NCBI GenBank assembly: GCA_012861695.1
Contig: JAAOOA010000060.1
Coordinates: 30,452,583-30,516,582 of the forward strand
Origin: Trematomus loennbergii
Taxonomy: Eukaryota; Chordata; Actinopteri; Perciformes; Nototheniidae
Direction of reading: 5' to 3'
DNA: 64,000 nt
The notes beneath the pieces are model-generated. The model saw only the letters and a list, made by a program, of their open reading frames with translations, was not told the origin of the DNA and searched no databases. The number at the start of each line of letters is the position of its first letter. Within the stretch, counting starts at the first letter, position 1. Both the position numbers and the translations under genes were made by a program. Positions 11,676 to 22,985 of this stretch are shown piece by piece.

Positions 11676-13409
11676 GTACATTAAGGTCGTAAATACCTTT
11701 TGTATTTCAATTTAAGTTCAAATGAGCACATATGTCCTCTTTAAGATATTGAATCTTACTTGAGATGGAGCATTGTGGTATTGCAACTTTTTCTTGAACT
11801 GAACTGAATGCTTCTCCCACTGCAGATCACATTCAAATACATGTGTAATTGGTTATTTTTCAGGCTGCAGATTCAAACCTGAAGAAAACACACCTAAAAA
11901 GACAGTTTATGTAACACAATCGTATACAGTGATGGATGGATCTGAACAGAGAATGCTAATTTTACATTTCTTGAGGAAAAAAAAAGTGAACTTGAAATAA
12001 GAAAACAAGAAATCTCCAGTGTCGTTCCTTGTTCCCGAAGTTTGAATCGCAGATACATCTACACAATGTGACTGTGCGCTTTCATTCATGCAGCCTACAT
12101 GCAGACGCAGGGCTTTCTATCCACACATGTCACTTGATGTTTTTCTGTGCGAGGTGCTGTCATCAGTACCAGACTCTGCCAGGAGTCAGCTTTCTCACAG
12201 CAGAGCTACTAACTGGATAATTAAGGGAGCGCTATACACTCCAATTAGCAGGCGATGGGAAAGGGAGGAGGGATCGCTCGGCTGTATCCGAGGAAAGTAG
12301 CGTAAAACCGGGTGATACACATCAGATCGCAGCAAAGGCTAAGTGTGTGAGCCGAGGGCACCATACATTACAGCCTATAGGAGGAAATGAGTCAGGTCTC
12401 TAAATAAATACTGCCAAGGTTGCTGCTGCACTGTGGAGCATCACCGCCAAAGCCATAATCTCACACTGTTTATTTTCCTAAGTTCCTCTTCACTCTCTTT
12501 CTGTCAGTGTCTCTCTCTTCCTGCTCTGAAGGCCTCAGAGGAATGCTGTTCACCATAACAGTGTGTGTGAGCCCGTCTGAAACACCTCCAGGACACACCG
12601 TCAGGCTCCTCCCTTCTCCTGGTCAGATTTATTTTCTTCATTATTCCTCCGACAAACAACTCTGATTATGTTTGCATGCATACCAAAAATATACATCCTG
12701 CACGGGCCTGCAGACTCTTAACACTTTCCAACAGGAAGTATACAACATGCTTGTTAAACAGGTGAAGATATAGGCTTATCCCTCCATTTCCACCTTGTGT
12801 TTTTCAACAAAGTAAGTCATTTGACATCTGTAGCAGCTAAATCATAAATCAATTAAACAGAAAATGTCAAAGATAAAACATCTGCTGAGGCACTAGATAG
12901 CTATTATCAGGCAGGGAAATGATCCAATGTCCAGGTAAGTACGTCCGTTGTGTGTGTTACTCCAAGATCCAACAGGTTGATGACAATGCCCATTTTGGTT
13001 TTCTGTGGCTTTCCCTGGTAAAAAAACATATGCCACTTTTTGTGCACCAATCCCACCTATCTCCATTAAACACCTAATCACCCTGCGCCCAGAGCTGCCT
13101 TCAAAATAAAAGCATATAAAAAATACTTTGACTACTTAAATAAACACTAAACAAATATACTGTAGATTTACTATGATCGGAAACTGCAAAAAATACATGT
13201 TTGACTTTTAAATAACATAAATCAATGTATAGGTCCCACATCATCAATGTAAACCACCACTATGGGCCTTAGAAATATTGTGGTGGACATTTATTTGACG
13301 GTTTTCTGACTCCACTGAGGATTAATGAATAACAATAACCTGCTAATTAATCAATGTATGTCCCAATTTGCACTTTGAGGAAGATGCGCTACCACTTTAT
13401 GTAGGATTT
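11676..13409. other. Intergenic, no gene; GC-richer patch near 12080-12360
   Basis: Most is AT-rich. The patch at about 12080-12360 is richer in CpG and contains GGATAATTAAGGGAGCG and CTCCAATTAGCAGGCGATGG, i.e. homeodomain-type TAAT cores in a less repetitive setting. It is a candidate non-coding regulatory element; conservation was not testable here. Confidence 0.35.
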
Positions 13410-14398
13410 TTTAAGATGAAGCAGTCAGATGTACTGTTCACAATATACACCTCTGACTTCAGATCCCTCACAGTCCTGTCACCTGCAGAAGTTTTCAGAC
13501 GCCTCTACCATCGTGGGCTGCATCAAGAGGGATCAGGAGGCTGAGTACAGGAGTGTGGTGGACAGGTTTGTGGAGTGGTGTGGACTAAACCACCTGCAAC
13601 TCAACGTCACAAAAAGCCAAGGAGTTGGTGGTGGATTTGAGGAAACAGTCCCGACACCAGTCACCATCAATGGAACAGAGGTAGAAATCGTGGATCACTA
13701 CAAGTACCTGGGCGTCTATATATATTGTACGCGGTAGTGTGCTGGGGCAGCAGGCTGAAGGCAACTGACGCCAATAGGCTCAATAAGCTTATCAGGAAAG
13801 CTGGTTCGGTCCTGGGAGTATAGCTTGAGCCTTTGCTAGAGGTGTCAGAGAGGAGGATGCTGAGGAAACTGCTCAGCATCCTGGGTAATAACTCTCACCC
13901 CGTGCATGCCACTCTGGAGGCCTATCGGAACACCTTTAGCAGTAGACTGCGAGCACCACAGAACGCCACAGGAGGTCTTTTCTTCCTGTGGCCATCAAAC
14001 TTTATAACTCCTCCTCCTTCTGCAGGAAGGGAAATTAAACTATAATACCATGTGCAATATTAGGATAATGTCATAATCTCATAACATCTGCAGTTTTAAT
14101 ATTTAACCTAATTTTATTTAGTACGATGAGAAATTAGCAGTTTTTTTTAGTATTTGATATTTAGTATTTTACTTCAATGTGCAATATGACTTGTCACCAA
14201 ATGACTGCTACCTATTCTCTACTGGGGCACTGTAATACGTTACTTTAAAACATTGTATATTGTATATTGAGCTATTGTATATTGCATACTTTTATTAAGA
14301 TGTATTTGTATTATCTGTATTGTAATTTTGGAGCAACCTGGAAAAAAGAATTTCCTTCGGGATTAATAAAGTTCTATCTAATCTAATCTAATCTAACG
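13410..14398 (+). mobile_element. Decayed Rex1-like LINE, 3' portion
   Basis: The plus-strand reading at 13429-13737 contains HLQKFSDASTIVGCI, close to the FSDD-type catalytic block of Rex1/Babar LINEs, then LNHLQLNVTKSQ and a DHYKYLGVYI block. The second catalytic Asp is replaced by Ala. The frame is lost after 13737, and a later frame at 13833-14045 resumes with the EVSERRMLRKLLSILGNNSH block typical of the same family, so there is an internal deletion plus frameshifts. The 3' UTR ends TTCGGGATTAATAAAGTT followed by a (TCTAA)n tail ending near 14398. It is an inactive relic. Confidence 0.85.
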
Positions 14399-15299
14399 TA
14401 TACATTCTGTTATTTATTTTGTATAGATAAGAACAATTGTTGAGATGTTAACAGATGTTTGGCCATCAAAATCCTCCATTTAAAACTAAAGAAATACATA
14501 GATATAGGGCTTATTCCCATCCAGTTTTGAGTTTATTTTTTATATTTTTAATTGATCAATTAGTTGTTTAATTGAAATTGCGGGACTTTCATATTTCACG
14601 AGCAGAGAAAGCTAGACTGGATGTATCTTCACAGTTTCTTGTGACAGATGTGAACGCAGTGCTCGCATCAAATTGAGACAGATGAATCAATGGATTCACA
14701 CCATCACCCCTCAAACACCCATGTCTTATGACTTGGCTCCTCTGTGATTCTATTCCCATCGACTAAATGCGGGCTACGTTTAAATCTCGGGTCATGGTTA
14801 TTAATTACTCCTCCCAGTTCAGTTGAAAGCCGAGGGAAACGGGGGGGAGGAGTAGACGCACGGGGAGCGAGGCGGGAGCACGCAGGCAGGAACAAAGGCC
14901 CGCCACGAGGGTTCATGCCTCCCACTGCTAGAGACCCACATGCTGCCGTGGATCTGCAGACGGAGGTTAGGACCACCTAGGCAGATTTCCCCTGGGGCTA
15001 TTATCGCCCGGAAGATAAAATGAGTTTCAGGCAGAGGAGCTTCCACACACACAGATGCAAAGGGTCTGAAACGGCAGGAAACAACGCTTCAAGGATGGTT
15101 CCTTTTTCTTTTTTTTTATGTAACTGTCAATCATGTCTAAGAACAAAAGGGCTGATTCATCATTATTTTGTTTTTCCACATGTGAATTTTGTGGTGTCAA
15201 AAGAACATGTGCTTTTATTGTAGTGTTAAAGGGGCAATGCAGAATGATTAAAAAAAGGAAAATCATTTATATCACAGGAAGAAAAATTATTAAGTCTGT
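14399..15299. other. Intergenic; GC-richer block near 14700-15015
   Basis: The block at 14700-15015 has GGTCATGGTTATTAATTACT (paired homeodomain-like core) followed by a CpG-rich stretch with a G run near 14840. Overlapping short ORFs on both strands do not resemble known proteins. It is a candidate regulatory element. The rest is AT-rich and featureless. Confidence 0.35.
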
Positions 15300-15688
15300 T
15301 TAAAGGTAGGGTATGTAAGTTTGAGAAACCGGCTCGAGATACACTTTTTGTTATATTCCATGGAATGCTCTTAACATCCCGATAGCAATGAATATCTTAA
15401 GTGCTTTGACAAAAAACCATAAAAAAACGTCATCTGTGGAAGCCGTAATACTGTAAAAAGTATGACCAATCATTTTAGCCGGCCCGGCTAAAATAACTGG
15501 ATGGCCTACCTGCCTGTCAGCCTTCCATCTGTGCACAAACTTATCTCGTGCCCTCATTGGTCATGTGCGCGTTCGTGTGTGTTGGAGGAGGGGCTCTATA
15601 AGGAAGTGGCAGATTTTCTCCGGTTGTGTATTTTCTAATTCTAGCGCACTCGAGCCGGTTTCTCCAAAATGACCTACCCCACCTTTAA
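15300..15688. mobile_element. TTAA-flanked element with long inverted ends
   Basis: TTAA at 15300-15303 and 15685-15688 flank inverted ends of about 35 bp that share the distal block GAGAAACCGGCTCGAG exactly (right end read in reverse complement), with AGGTAGGGTA/AGGTGGGGTA at the tips. Length is about 380 bp, with no ORF. It is a clear non-autonomous DNA element with a TTAA target. Confidence 0.8.
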
Positions 15689-17294
15689 GGAAGAAGAAAA
15701 ATAATCTATAAGTACCTTCCAAAGTAAGAGTTAATGAGCTGGAGAGGTGGAAAAGGTTAAGGTTACTATGAGTTGAGGTGAAAGGTGGACAGACCACCCT
15801 AATACAGGTATTTTCAGATTATTTTCATCCAGAAACTACATTTATTATAAAGGTACACACAGAATCTGACTACATGTGTCTCTACACGGAACATCTGATA
15901 ACAACGTTGTTACATAAACACAGTTTAATGGAATAATAATAAATTTCTCTAAAGAAATGTTGACATTTGCACAAACACTTAAAGAGTCATGCAAAAATCT
16001 GAGTGTTTGTGAACTGGTACTTATATACTCCGACTCATAACTTCACCTTGAATAAAGTTAGTATTGTATGGTGACTGTAGTGTTTTATTTCTTGAATAAC
16101 CTTTACGCTTCCCTTATATATTAAATACAAGGACTATCGACTGAGAAAAATAAACTACAGTAAGAAACAACCTTTAGCAATGCTAAACTTATTTTCTTTT
16201 CAAACAGTACCAATTATGTAATTAATGTTTTGGAATAAGAAAACCTTTTAGAAAAGTTAGTTTGCGTATTGCATAGCAGGGTTTTGTCTAAACCGTGTAA
16301 CAGGGGCTGCGCCCTCTGACTTTTGGCATGCGCCCTCATACCAAAATGCAGATTTTCCCCGTAAAATGTAAAGCGATGCCAGAAAACAATATTTATGTTC
16401 GTCAAAAACAATATAATTACAAAATAAATATCAAAATCATGTGAAATAGACTGTCACACGGCATAGACAGCTTTGTTTTTACGGAGCTCCGACATCGAGT
16501 TGTTGTTTACGTCCGCGGCGCCATCTTGTATACGGGCGTCATGTTCTCACGAGAATTAACATATCTTATATACAAGATCAGCGCCACAGTATTGCCCTCA
16601 TACTATTATTTATATGGTTGTCCATAGGGAAATCTGTGTGTGCCTCCTTTAAAATGACTGAATGCCCTTACCCGCCTGATGGTGAATTATTAAAAGTTAG
16701 GTCCCATGGCAATCGTCTATTTATTCTATTGTATCTTTTAAAAAAGCATTGGACGCAACTGAGTGTTTGTACTGGGGTCATCTAGGACCCTATATATTGG
16801 GGTTTTTAAAACCACTAATCAAAACAGAAAGAAGAAACAATTGAAATTAAAATGATAGAATACAGCTCCAGTGAGATATGACAAAAGGTGTACTATGGTA
16901 GGATGAGATTTGAACACAGATGAGGAAAGATCTGTGCACTCAGAGATCACAGCTTGAAGGTGCGTTGACAGACCTGACTGTATTTGATGAAGTCTTTACA
17001 ACTCCAAACCTAAAACCCATATATTTTGACACTTACTTCTGTCGAACTGTTTCTGTTAACACGCCCACTCTCCACCGCTGCTGCTGCTGCTTTGGGGCTT
17101 CAGTGACGAGTATCTGTTGCATTCCTCAAAAGTATTTCCAGGCACGAGTCGTTTGTACATCTCCACACTCCCGATGATTGACAGCCATTGAAAGAGCGAT
17201 GATCTGACAGCTGTTGAAAGAAGATGAGGACGTTATAGGGTCAAGGTCTTACATGTCAGGTCAACACAATCACTAAAAACGAGACATAAGCCCA
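15689..17294. other. Intergenic; possible decayed repeat at 16275-16690
   Basis: No gene. At about 16280 a CAGGGTTTTGTCTAAACCG start resembles a hAT end, and two GCGCCCTC-type motifs follow, but no matching right end or target duplication was found. The stretch with CGGCGCCATCTTGTATACGG looks like part of a longer unknown repeat. Confidence 0.3.
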
Positions 17295-17450
17295 CATTAT
17301 ATGTCATTTAGCTGACTTACATACACTTTTGAGGTTTAGTATTTTGCCCAGGGACACTTCGGCATGCTGACTGCAGGCACTGGGGATTGAACCATTGACC
17401 TTCTGATTGGTAGTTGCCCATTTAGCCACCAACACCCCCATATTATAAGA
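17295..17450 (-). mobile_element. tRNA-derived SINE (V-SINE-like)
   Basis: Read on the minus strand, it has an A-box-like TGGCTAAATGGGCAAC and a B-box-like GGTTCAATCCC in tRNA-like spacing, then a body containing GTCAGCATGCCGAAGTGTCC and CTGGGCAAAATACTAA, and ends in GTAAGTCAGCTAAATGACAT. The same head and body recur at 60592-60787. The V-SINE-like assignment comes from recall of the conserved body and tail. Confidence 0.65.
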
Positions 17451-19299
17451 TAAGCATCCTTAGCGTTAATGATGTATCAGTGAATGTCACCATTTGAGTG
17501 TGTGGTTTTTCATATGTAAAAAAATAAGAGCTTGGAAAATAATCAAAACTGATCTCTGAACTCAAATATATCACTTGTTTATGAACGAAATGTCACTTCT
17601 AGACTAAGTTAGGTATAAACAGATCGTAAAATAAAAAATAAAAGGTAAAACATTTAGCGTGGTTAAAGTCTATACCTCTTCTTTGTCCTCTCCATTGCCT
17701 GCTCTCAATACATTCATCAAAGTGTAGCCCTCAGCAGCCTATAGGCCTGTGTCCCACGGCTCACGGAGGGCTGCGTCACTGAGATGTGTCAGTGCTGCTG
17801 TCACTGTGTTTACTCTTAGAGCTGAAAGTAGAGCTGGGATTGTTAATTCCTCTGTGGCATGATGTCATTTTAAGTGATTTATTGATTTGATTCACTTGAC
17901 AGAAAAAATAATCTGCTAATTGTCTGTTTTTACGCTAAAGTACCAACAATTTACTGGTGATCGAGCAGCAAATAGGAATATTTACAGGTTTTTCTTGTTT
18001 TGATATGATATGAAATGTGATTATTGTTGGGTTTTCTACATTTAGTGCAATAAAAAGCTAATTTGACATCAATTTAGACATCAGTTTGGGCTATAGATAT
18101 GTTTTAATCCAATAATAAGAACAACTTTAAAGTTGTTAATCTTTTTAACCATCTGCATGTATTTTTGGCTGCAAGTGCAATCTAGACCTTAATCAGTTTA
18201 ATAAATGACCACGTAGACCTGCAGATTTCATGGATTAAACCCTTCATTAATGCCTTATTAAGATTCATAACTGTAGACTTGAGTTCTTACCAGAAACGGA
18301 GAAACCCATAAGCATTTGTAGATATGTGACATTATTACAAAACAAAAGGAGTAACCCCAGCCAGTGGGATTTCTCACAACCTGGAAACATAATATTTGTT
18401 TTTCTGGTTTATAACTGATATAAGAAATATTTCTAAATGACTTTTTAAGAATTAGTTAAGCTCTTAATATAAAGTGTTTGTCTGTCTGACCTCATGGCTA
18501 CTTTTTTTCATTATGCTGTTTTACTGTACAATCTTTTGTAGTAAGTGTATGCAAATCAGATAACAAAATTACACTGTACCTGTAAGTGTTTTTCTCTAAA
18601 AAGCAGTATATGGTTACTAAAGTCATTTGGTAAGGGTGTGAATGAGTAATGCGCCTCAGTATGGAGTTACAGAGGTGATGATGGTCTGATGTTAACTTTT
18701 TGCTCAACTCCACCCTGAGGCTCATAGATAAATGCTGATGTGGGAAAAAAATAATCCAGGGATGCTGCTTGGAGTAATAATTTCCTTTTAAGTCATAGCT
18801 TATAGGCTTCAACATGAATGAACGCACATGTGACACACACACACACACAGGCAGGGGGCTCGTGGAATAAATGTGCCATGCGTGGCCGTGTTGTCAGCCT
18901 GTGGGAGCTGTAGGCTGGGTGGCCAGCAGGCGGGATTTATAATGGTGATGAATCCCAGAGGTCTTAGTAATTATGGCTGTCGCTGGACGGAGAGGGGGGG
19001 GGGGGGCAACCCAGCGGAGGCATTTTATCTTAATCACAGCTCAGCTCCATTCAAATTAATTTGACAAGTTTCCCCAATCCTTATTAAAAGACGCATCTTA
19101 CAAATGACAACCCCTCCTCCCTCTTTAAATGCCTCGTCATGAAAGGGATATAATAAAAAAAATATTTGCTGGAAGAAAAAAAGGGGCACTATAAGGTTGC
19201 AGAGATATTTCCCGGTGATATTTTCCCCCTGCAGGGCGCCCTGAGCCATCCATCCCTCCCACCTCCCGAGTGTTTCTATAGTAATTTCCAGCCAATGAT
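17451..19299. other. Upstream intergenic, no gene seen
   Basis: AT-rich DNA rising in GC content towards 18850. A G run lies near 18993-19006. No exon is supported. Confidence 0.45.
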
Positions 19300-19670
19300 C
19301 AGTAGGTGTCCACATCCCTGCTTCCTCACCTCAGCACCAATCAGCCACACACAGCGACAGGAGGGCACGAGCGCAGAGAGCAGCAGCCACACAACACAGA
19401 GGAGAGGAAACACTCTGCGATTTCACCCTTTTGGCTTATTTATGCACTTTCCATAACATTTTTTTTTTTAACGTGACAAGAAAGTCGATAAAAATGCTCC
19501 TTTTGTTTTGAGCGCGCACACATACACACGCTCTCCCCGGCAGCTCGTGCAGTCTCCTCGCATCTTTGCGTTATTATTCCCCCACGTATCGCCTCGCGGT
19601 AATGTGCCGTCACACGGTCGCGAGCTGGTAGCACCTTGGAGCTCTTCTCATCAGGAACCCGGTAGGTGAT
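19300..19670 (+). promoter_or_regulatory. cxxc4: Possible cxxc4 promoter / untranslated first exon region
   Basis: A CpG-richer, non-repetitive block lies about 2 kb upstream of the cxxc4 start codon, with GGGCACGAGCGCAGAGAG, TCGCCTCGCGGTAATGTGCC and ACACGGTCGCGAGCTGG. A TTATTTATGC AT-rich stretch at about 19436 sits in it. A donor-like GTAGGTGATG follows at about 19660, and a strong polypyrimidine-AG acceptor exists at 21571. An untranslated first exon spliced to the coding exon is therefore plausible. Nothing in the sequence proves a start site; CAGE or RNA-seq data would be needed. Confidence 0.25.
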
Positions 19671-20702
19671 GCTCTCCCTCTTCCTCCCTCTCTCTCTTTC
19701 TGTGTCCGTCCATATTTCTGCCGTCCACTTGCATGCGTTTTTACCTCCTTTTCCCCCCGTCCGGATTGCGTGGCTGCAAAGTGATCCATGCAATGTCAGA
19801 TTATTCTTTATAGGGTTTTATTTTGTCTTCGGATTATCTATGCATGACCTTTGCTCTGAATATCTGCCACAGAGTGTAATTAATGGCATCGCGGTGCAGC
19901 ACAATGGTTCGTAATCGGACGTGGCTTTTTTTTTTTGTGTTACTTTTCTTTCTTCAATCTCCTTCCCGCACTCTCCACCTTCCTGCTCTCTCTCTATCTC
20001 TCCACCTCTCCCTGTGTCTCTCTCCAGCAAGTATTGAACATTTCTGTCTCTCTAAACTTTGTTTACAGGCTGAAAATCAATGTCCGTGACTTGATTGCCT
20101 TTGGGCTGCGTATTTCGCTCCAGGGGTGAATTGATTAAGTAATAATGACCCTGAGGAGGGCTGATCATTAAGCCGAGGAGGGTTTGTTTACTGGTGGCTG
20201 CGGGTTGTTTTCGGATGCCACGTCGACATTGAACCTGCAGATCTGGTGTTGGATGATGGATAGGACTCTTGGAGGCACGTTTGTGTAGAAAAACAGGAAT
20301 AGTTGACAAGAAACAATGCTGGGTAATTTAGTGCATGTCAGAAAGTTACATTTTATTTGTAAAAGCCACTGGAAGTTGGACAATATTTAGATATTTTTTA
20401 GGTTTAAAATGTAAGGTTTAGGCAACATGTTACCAGGATAGGTTAAAAAGGAGATAGATTTAAGTGTTTAGGAGAACTATAATGCCACCCATACGATCTC
20501 TCCAGGTCCATGTATATTTATATTTTTTTTTTGAGACAGCTGCTGGTTAGCACCATGGAAGTGATTTGAAATGCTTTAGTGCTCCAGCAATGGATCAGCT
20601 TTGGCAATTAAGAGAGAAAGCCCAGAAAAAGGTAATGGAAGTAGGGGGAGATGTGTCTAATGGGCTTTTATCTGTGGAAACCAAATCCAGACACACTGGT
20701 GG

Positions 20703-20733
<31 letters not shown>

Positions 20734-21571
20734 AGGGCGGGGTGAATGGAGCAACCCCACACATATACACACACCTACACACACACACACCATCCTGAGG
20801 CAGCTGACACTGTTGTTCTGGTCCATAATCTGGATGTAAACTCACCGCTGGCTATCTGTGCTGTCATTGAGTAAATGTAATAGAGCTGACCATGAATGAA
20901 TACCAGGTGCTCTTAGGAGGCTGGACAGAGTCGTGTTTACATGGACCAAGCCACCTCTACTATTTGGATTAGATGGAAAATGTGAAAATATTAAACTACG
21001 TTCCTCCTGGCTCCCAAAGCAGATTATTTTTAAGAGCTTATATTGCTAGCCTAAGGTAAAAAAAAAAAATCTTTGTGTTTGTAGCTGTCATAATCTGAAT
21101 CCTGGTGGGGCTCTGCTCTAACTTTTCAAAATAGTGGTATTTTCGTTTGAATATTCAATTTTTATGTTTTGATTAAGCTTACTCTTGTGTATTCAAATGC
21201 ATTATTCATTCTGTGAAGTAGACGACTGGACTTCAAAATATGTAACAATACTTTGACAAGACATCTTTAAAAAAAGATTGAAAACGTGGCATCTTTTTTG
21301 AAGCATGCTAATTCTTGTTCCCATTATAATAAAACATGTTGGTCTGTCACAGCTATCACGTTACTGTCACCAGATGAAGATCAGTTCTGACTATTTGTGA
21401 TAGTAACATTAGAAAACGCACGGCGTAAACAATGTGTCAGGAGATTCTTCAAATGTTCAGCTCTTATCTTGGGAGAAAAGTTGACGCAGAGAAATGAAAA
21501 CTGATTAGGATGAAAACATTTGTCTCTTTTGTGTGTAACTGTTGTTTTTTGTGTTTGTATTCTGCTTTTAG
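19671..21571 (+). other. Upstream region, possible 5' UTR intron of cxxc4
   Basis: No coding signature. It contains pyrimidine-rich CTCTCTCT stretches at about 19666-19700 and 19988-20030 and a (GA)n run at 20702-20728. It ends with TTTGTATTCTGCTTTTAG, a good acceptor. Intron status is inferred. Confidence 0.3.
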
Positions 21572-21685
21572 CACTGGAGAAGATACACCGGGATGGTATC
21601 ACGCTGTTGGTAACCAGCTCCAGTTCCACAAAGGCCGGTGTAACCTCACTCTCTTCTCCTGAACACTGACAACCGTCCCTCAGCC
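21572..21685 (+). other. cxxc4: cxxc4 5' UTR (proximal part)
   Basis: The leader lies directly upstream of the start codon and begins after a candidate acceptor whose AG is at 21570-21571. The ATG context CAGCCATGGCG is a strong Kozak match (C at -1, G at +4, purine at -3). The 5' limit is inferred. Confidence 0.4.
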
Positions 21686-22494
21686 ATGGCGAACATAAAC
21701 AATGCGCTTTGCATTGAAAACGCAGATATTTCTCTCTTACAAAAGGATAATCTCCAGGATGTTGGATTAAGCCAGCTTTTGGATTATAACGCTGAAATGG
21801 AAAGGTACAGGTCTTTTGCAAACTTTTATAAAACCAATGGGCATTTCCACAGACTGCTAAGATTGCCCGCATCACAACGCCCATTTTTCCCAGTGCCAGA
21901 ATTGGCATGTCCCCTTGGAACTGCGATAACGCCATGCTCTGGGGAAGGAAATCAGCGGCAATAAACCCTAATAGGACCAGCATGCATAGAAATGACTCCC
22001 AGAGGCCGGGGAAGCCTGGCGTGCCAGAGACGCTGCAAATGGCAAATAATAATTTCCTCTCTACCTTATCCCCCGAACACTGCAGAACTTTAGGGGGAGA
22101 ATGCATGAACAAGCTGAAATGCAGCGCTGCTGAAGCAGAGATAATGAATCTCCAAGAACGCGTTGGAACTTTTTCGCTATCCCCGGTTTAGGGGGCATCT
22201 CATTACCTCCCGGGGTCATCGTCATGACAGCCCTTCACTCCCCGCAGCCTCAGCAGCCGTTACAGACAGTGCGTTTCAAATTGCCAATCTGGCAGACTGC
22301 CCACAGAATAATTCCTCGGTATCCAGTGGAAACCCAGCGAAGAAGAAAAGGAAAAGGTGTGGGGTCTGTGCACCCTGCAGCGGCTAATCAACTGTGGTGT
22401 CTGCAGCAGTTGTCGGAACCGCAAAACGGGCCACCAGATCTGCAAATTTAGGAAATGTGAGGAGCTGAAGAAGAAGCCAGGCTCGTCGCTGGAG
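21686..22494 (+). CDS. cxxc4: CXXC-type zinc finger protein 4, exon 1 (four frame breaks)
   Basis: CXXC4/IDAX is a small vertebrate protein that binds unmethylated CpG DNA through a CXXC zinc finger; family work shows it binds the Dishevelled PDZ domain to damp Wnt signalling and promotes loss of TET2. Start: ATG 21686, with DYNAEMERYRSF near residue 35 as in the long vertebrate form; an internal ATG at 21982 (MHRNDSQ) matches the start of the shorter form. Recognisable blocks in order: FLSTLSPEHC, GECMNKLKC, NLQERVGTFS, DSAFQIANLADCPQN, the basic NPAKKKRKR, then the zinc finger with its eight cysteines (CGVCAPC, NCGVCSSC, ICKFRKC), KTGHQ and EELKKKP. These lie in three different frames. One base is missing at each of 21839-21841 (GGG), 22176 (G), 22240-22243 (CCCC) and 22379 (A). 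With those counted, the two exons would encode about 285 residues. Exon 1 ends in phase 0 at GAG|GTGAGA. No in-frame stop or radical substitution is seen apart from the shifts. Confidence 0.93.
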
Positions 22495-22599
22495 GTGAGA
22501 ACCGGGGCTCTGCTTCCCCTTCTTTTGTTATTATCCCCTTGCACTCCAAAGCATTAACCTTTTCATCCAGTCACGTTCTAAGCCCTTGAAAATTGTTTC

Positions 22600-22985
22600 C
22601 ATGCCCACCCATGCCTGAACATCCCCCCGGCTTCTCAAATCTGCCTACCCGCCTAGCCTAATTGGCAGTAATTAGGGGTGTTTGTGTGGAGCGCAAGCTG
22701 AGCTTGGCTCAGACACCCCTAATTGCTGCCAGTCAGGCTGGGGCTGGAACGCATCCGAACAACCCCGAGCTTGGCTCAGCTCCAAGCAGGGCTGGGAAAT
22801 GGTTTTCAGCAGAGAGCCATCCCTCTCTGCACCCGGTCATTTTAACCAATTATGGAAACCGTCTCTGGATGGGAGAATCAATATCCCACAAAGCCTCAGC
22901 CTCCGACCACCAAGAGATGGTGAGAGTGATGGCAGGGCTGCTGATGGCGCTTCTCAAAACATAACCCAAGTTCTGTGTGGGGGGG
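22600..22985 (+). promoter_or_regulatory. Non-repetitive GC-richer block with inverted repeat, start of cxxc4 intron
   Basis: Just inside the intron is a pair of inverted 19-bp arms (22663-22681 and 22713-22731, one mismatch), each containing a TAATTAGG/CCTAATTG homeodomain-type core. They are separated by 31 bp that include AGCTTGGCTCAG, which recurs at about 22769-22780. No transposon ends or duplication flank it. It may be an intronic enhancer or a transcribed hairpin; neither is shown. Confidence 0.35.

Noticed and set aside
16275..16690. Possible hAT element starting CAGGGTTTTGTC
   Set aside because: No matching right end or 8-bp duplication could be found.
21381..22112. 243-residue minus-strand ORF opposite cxxc4 exon 1
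   Set aside because: It is antisense to a strongly conserved coding exon, has no recognisable domain, and its composition is explained by the opposite-strand codons.
21686..22494. Programmed ribosomal frameshifting as the cause of the cxxc4 frame changes
   Set aside because: Four shifts in one exon, with no shared slippery heptamer and no precedent in this family, make sequencing error or mutation far more likely.
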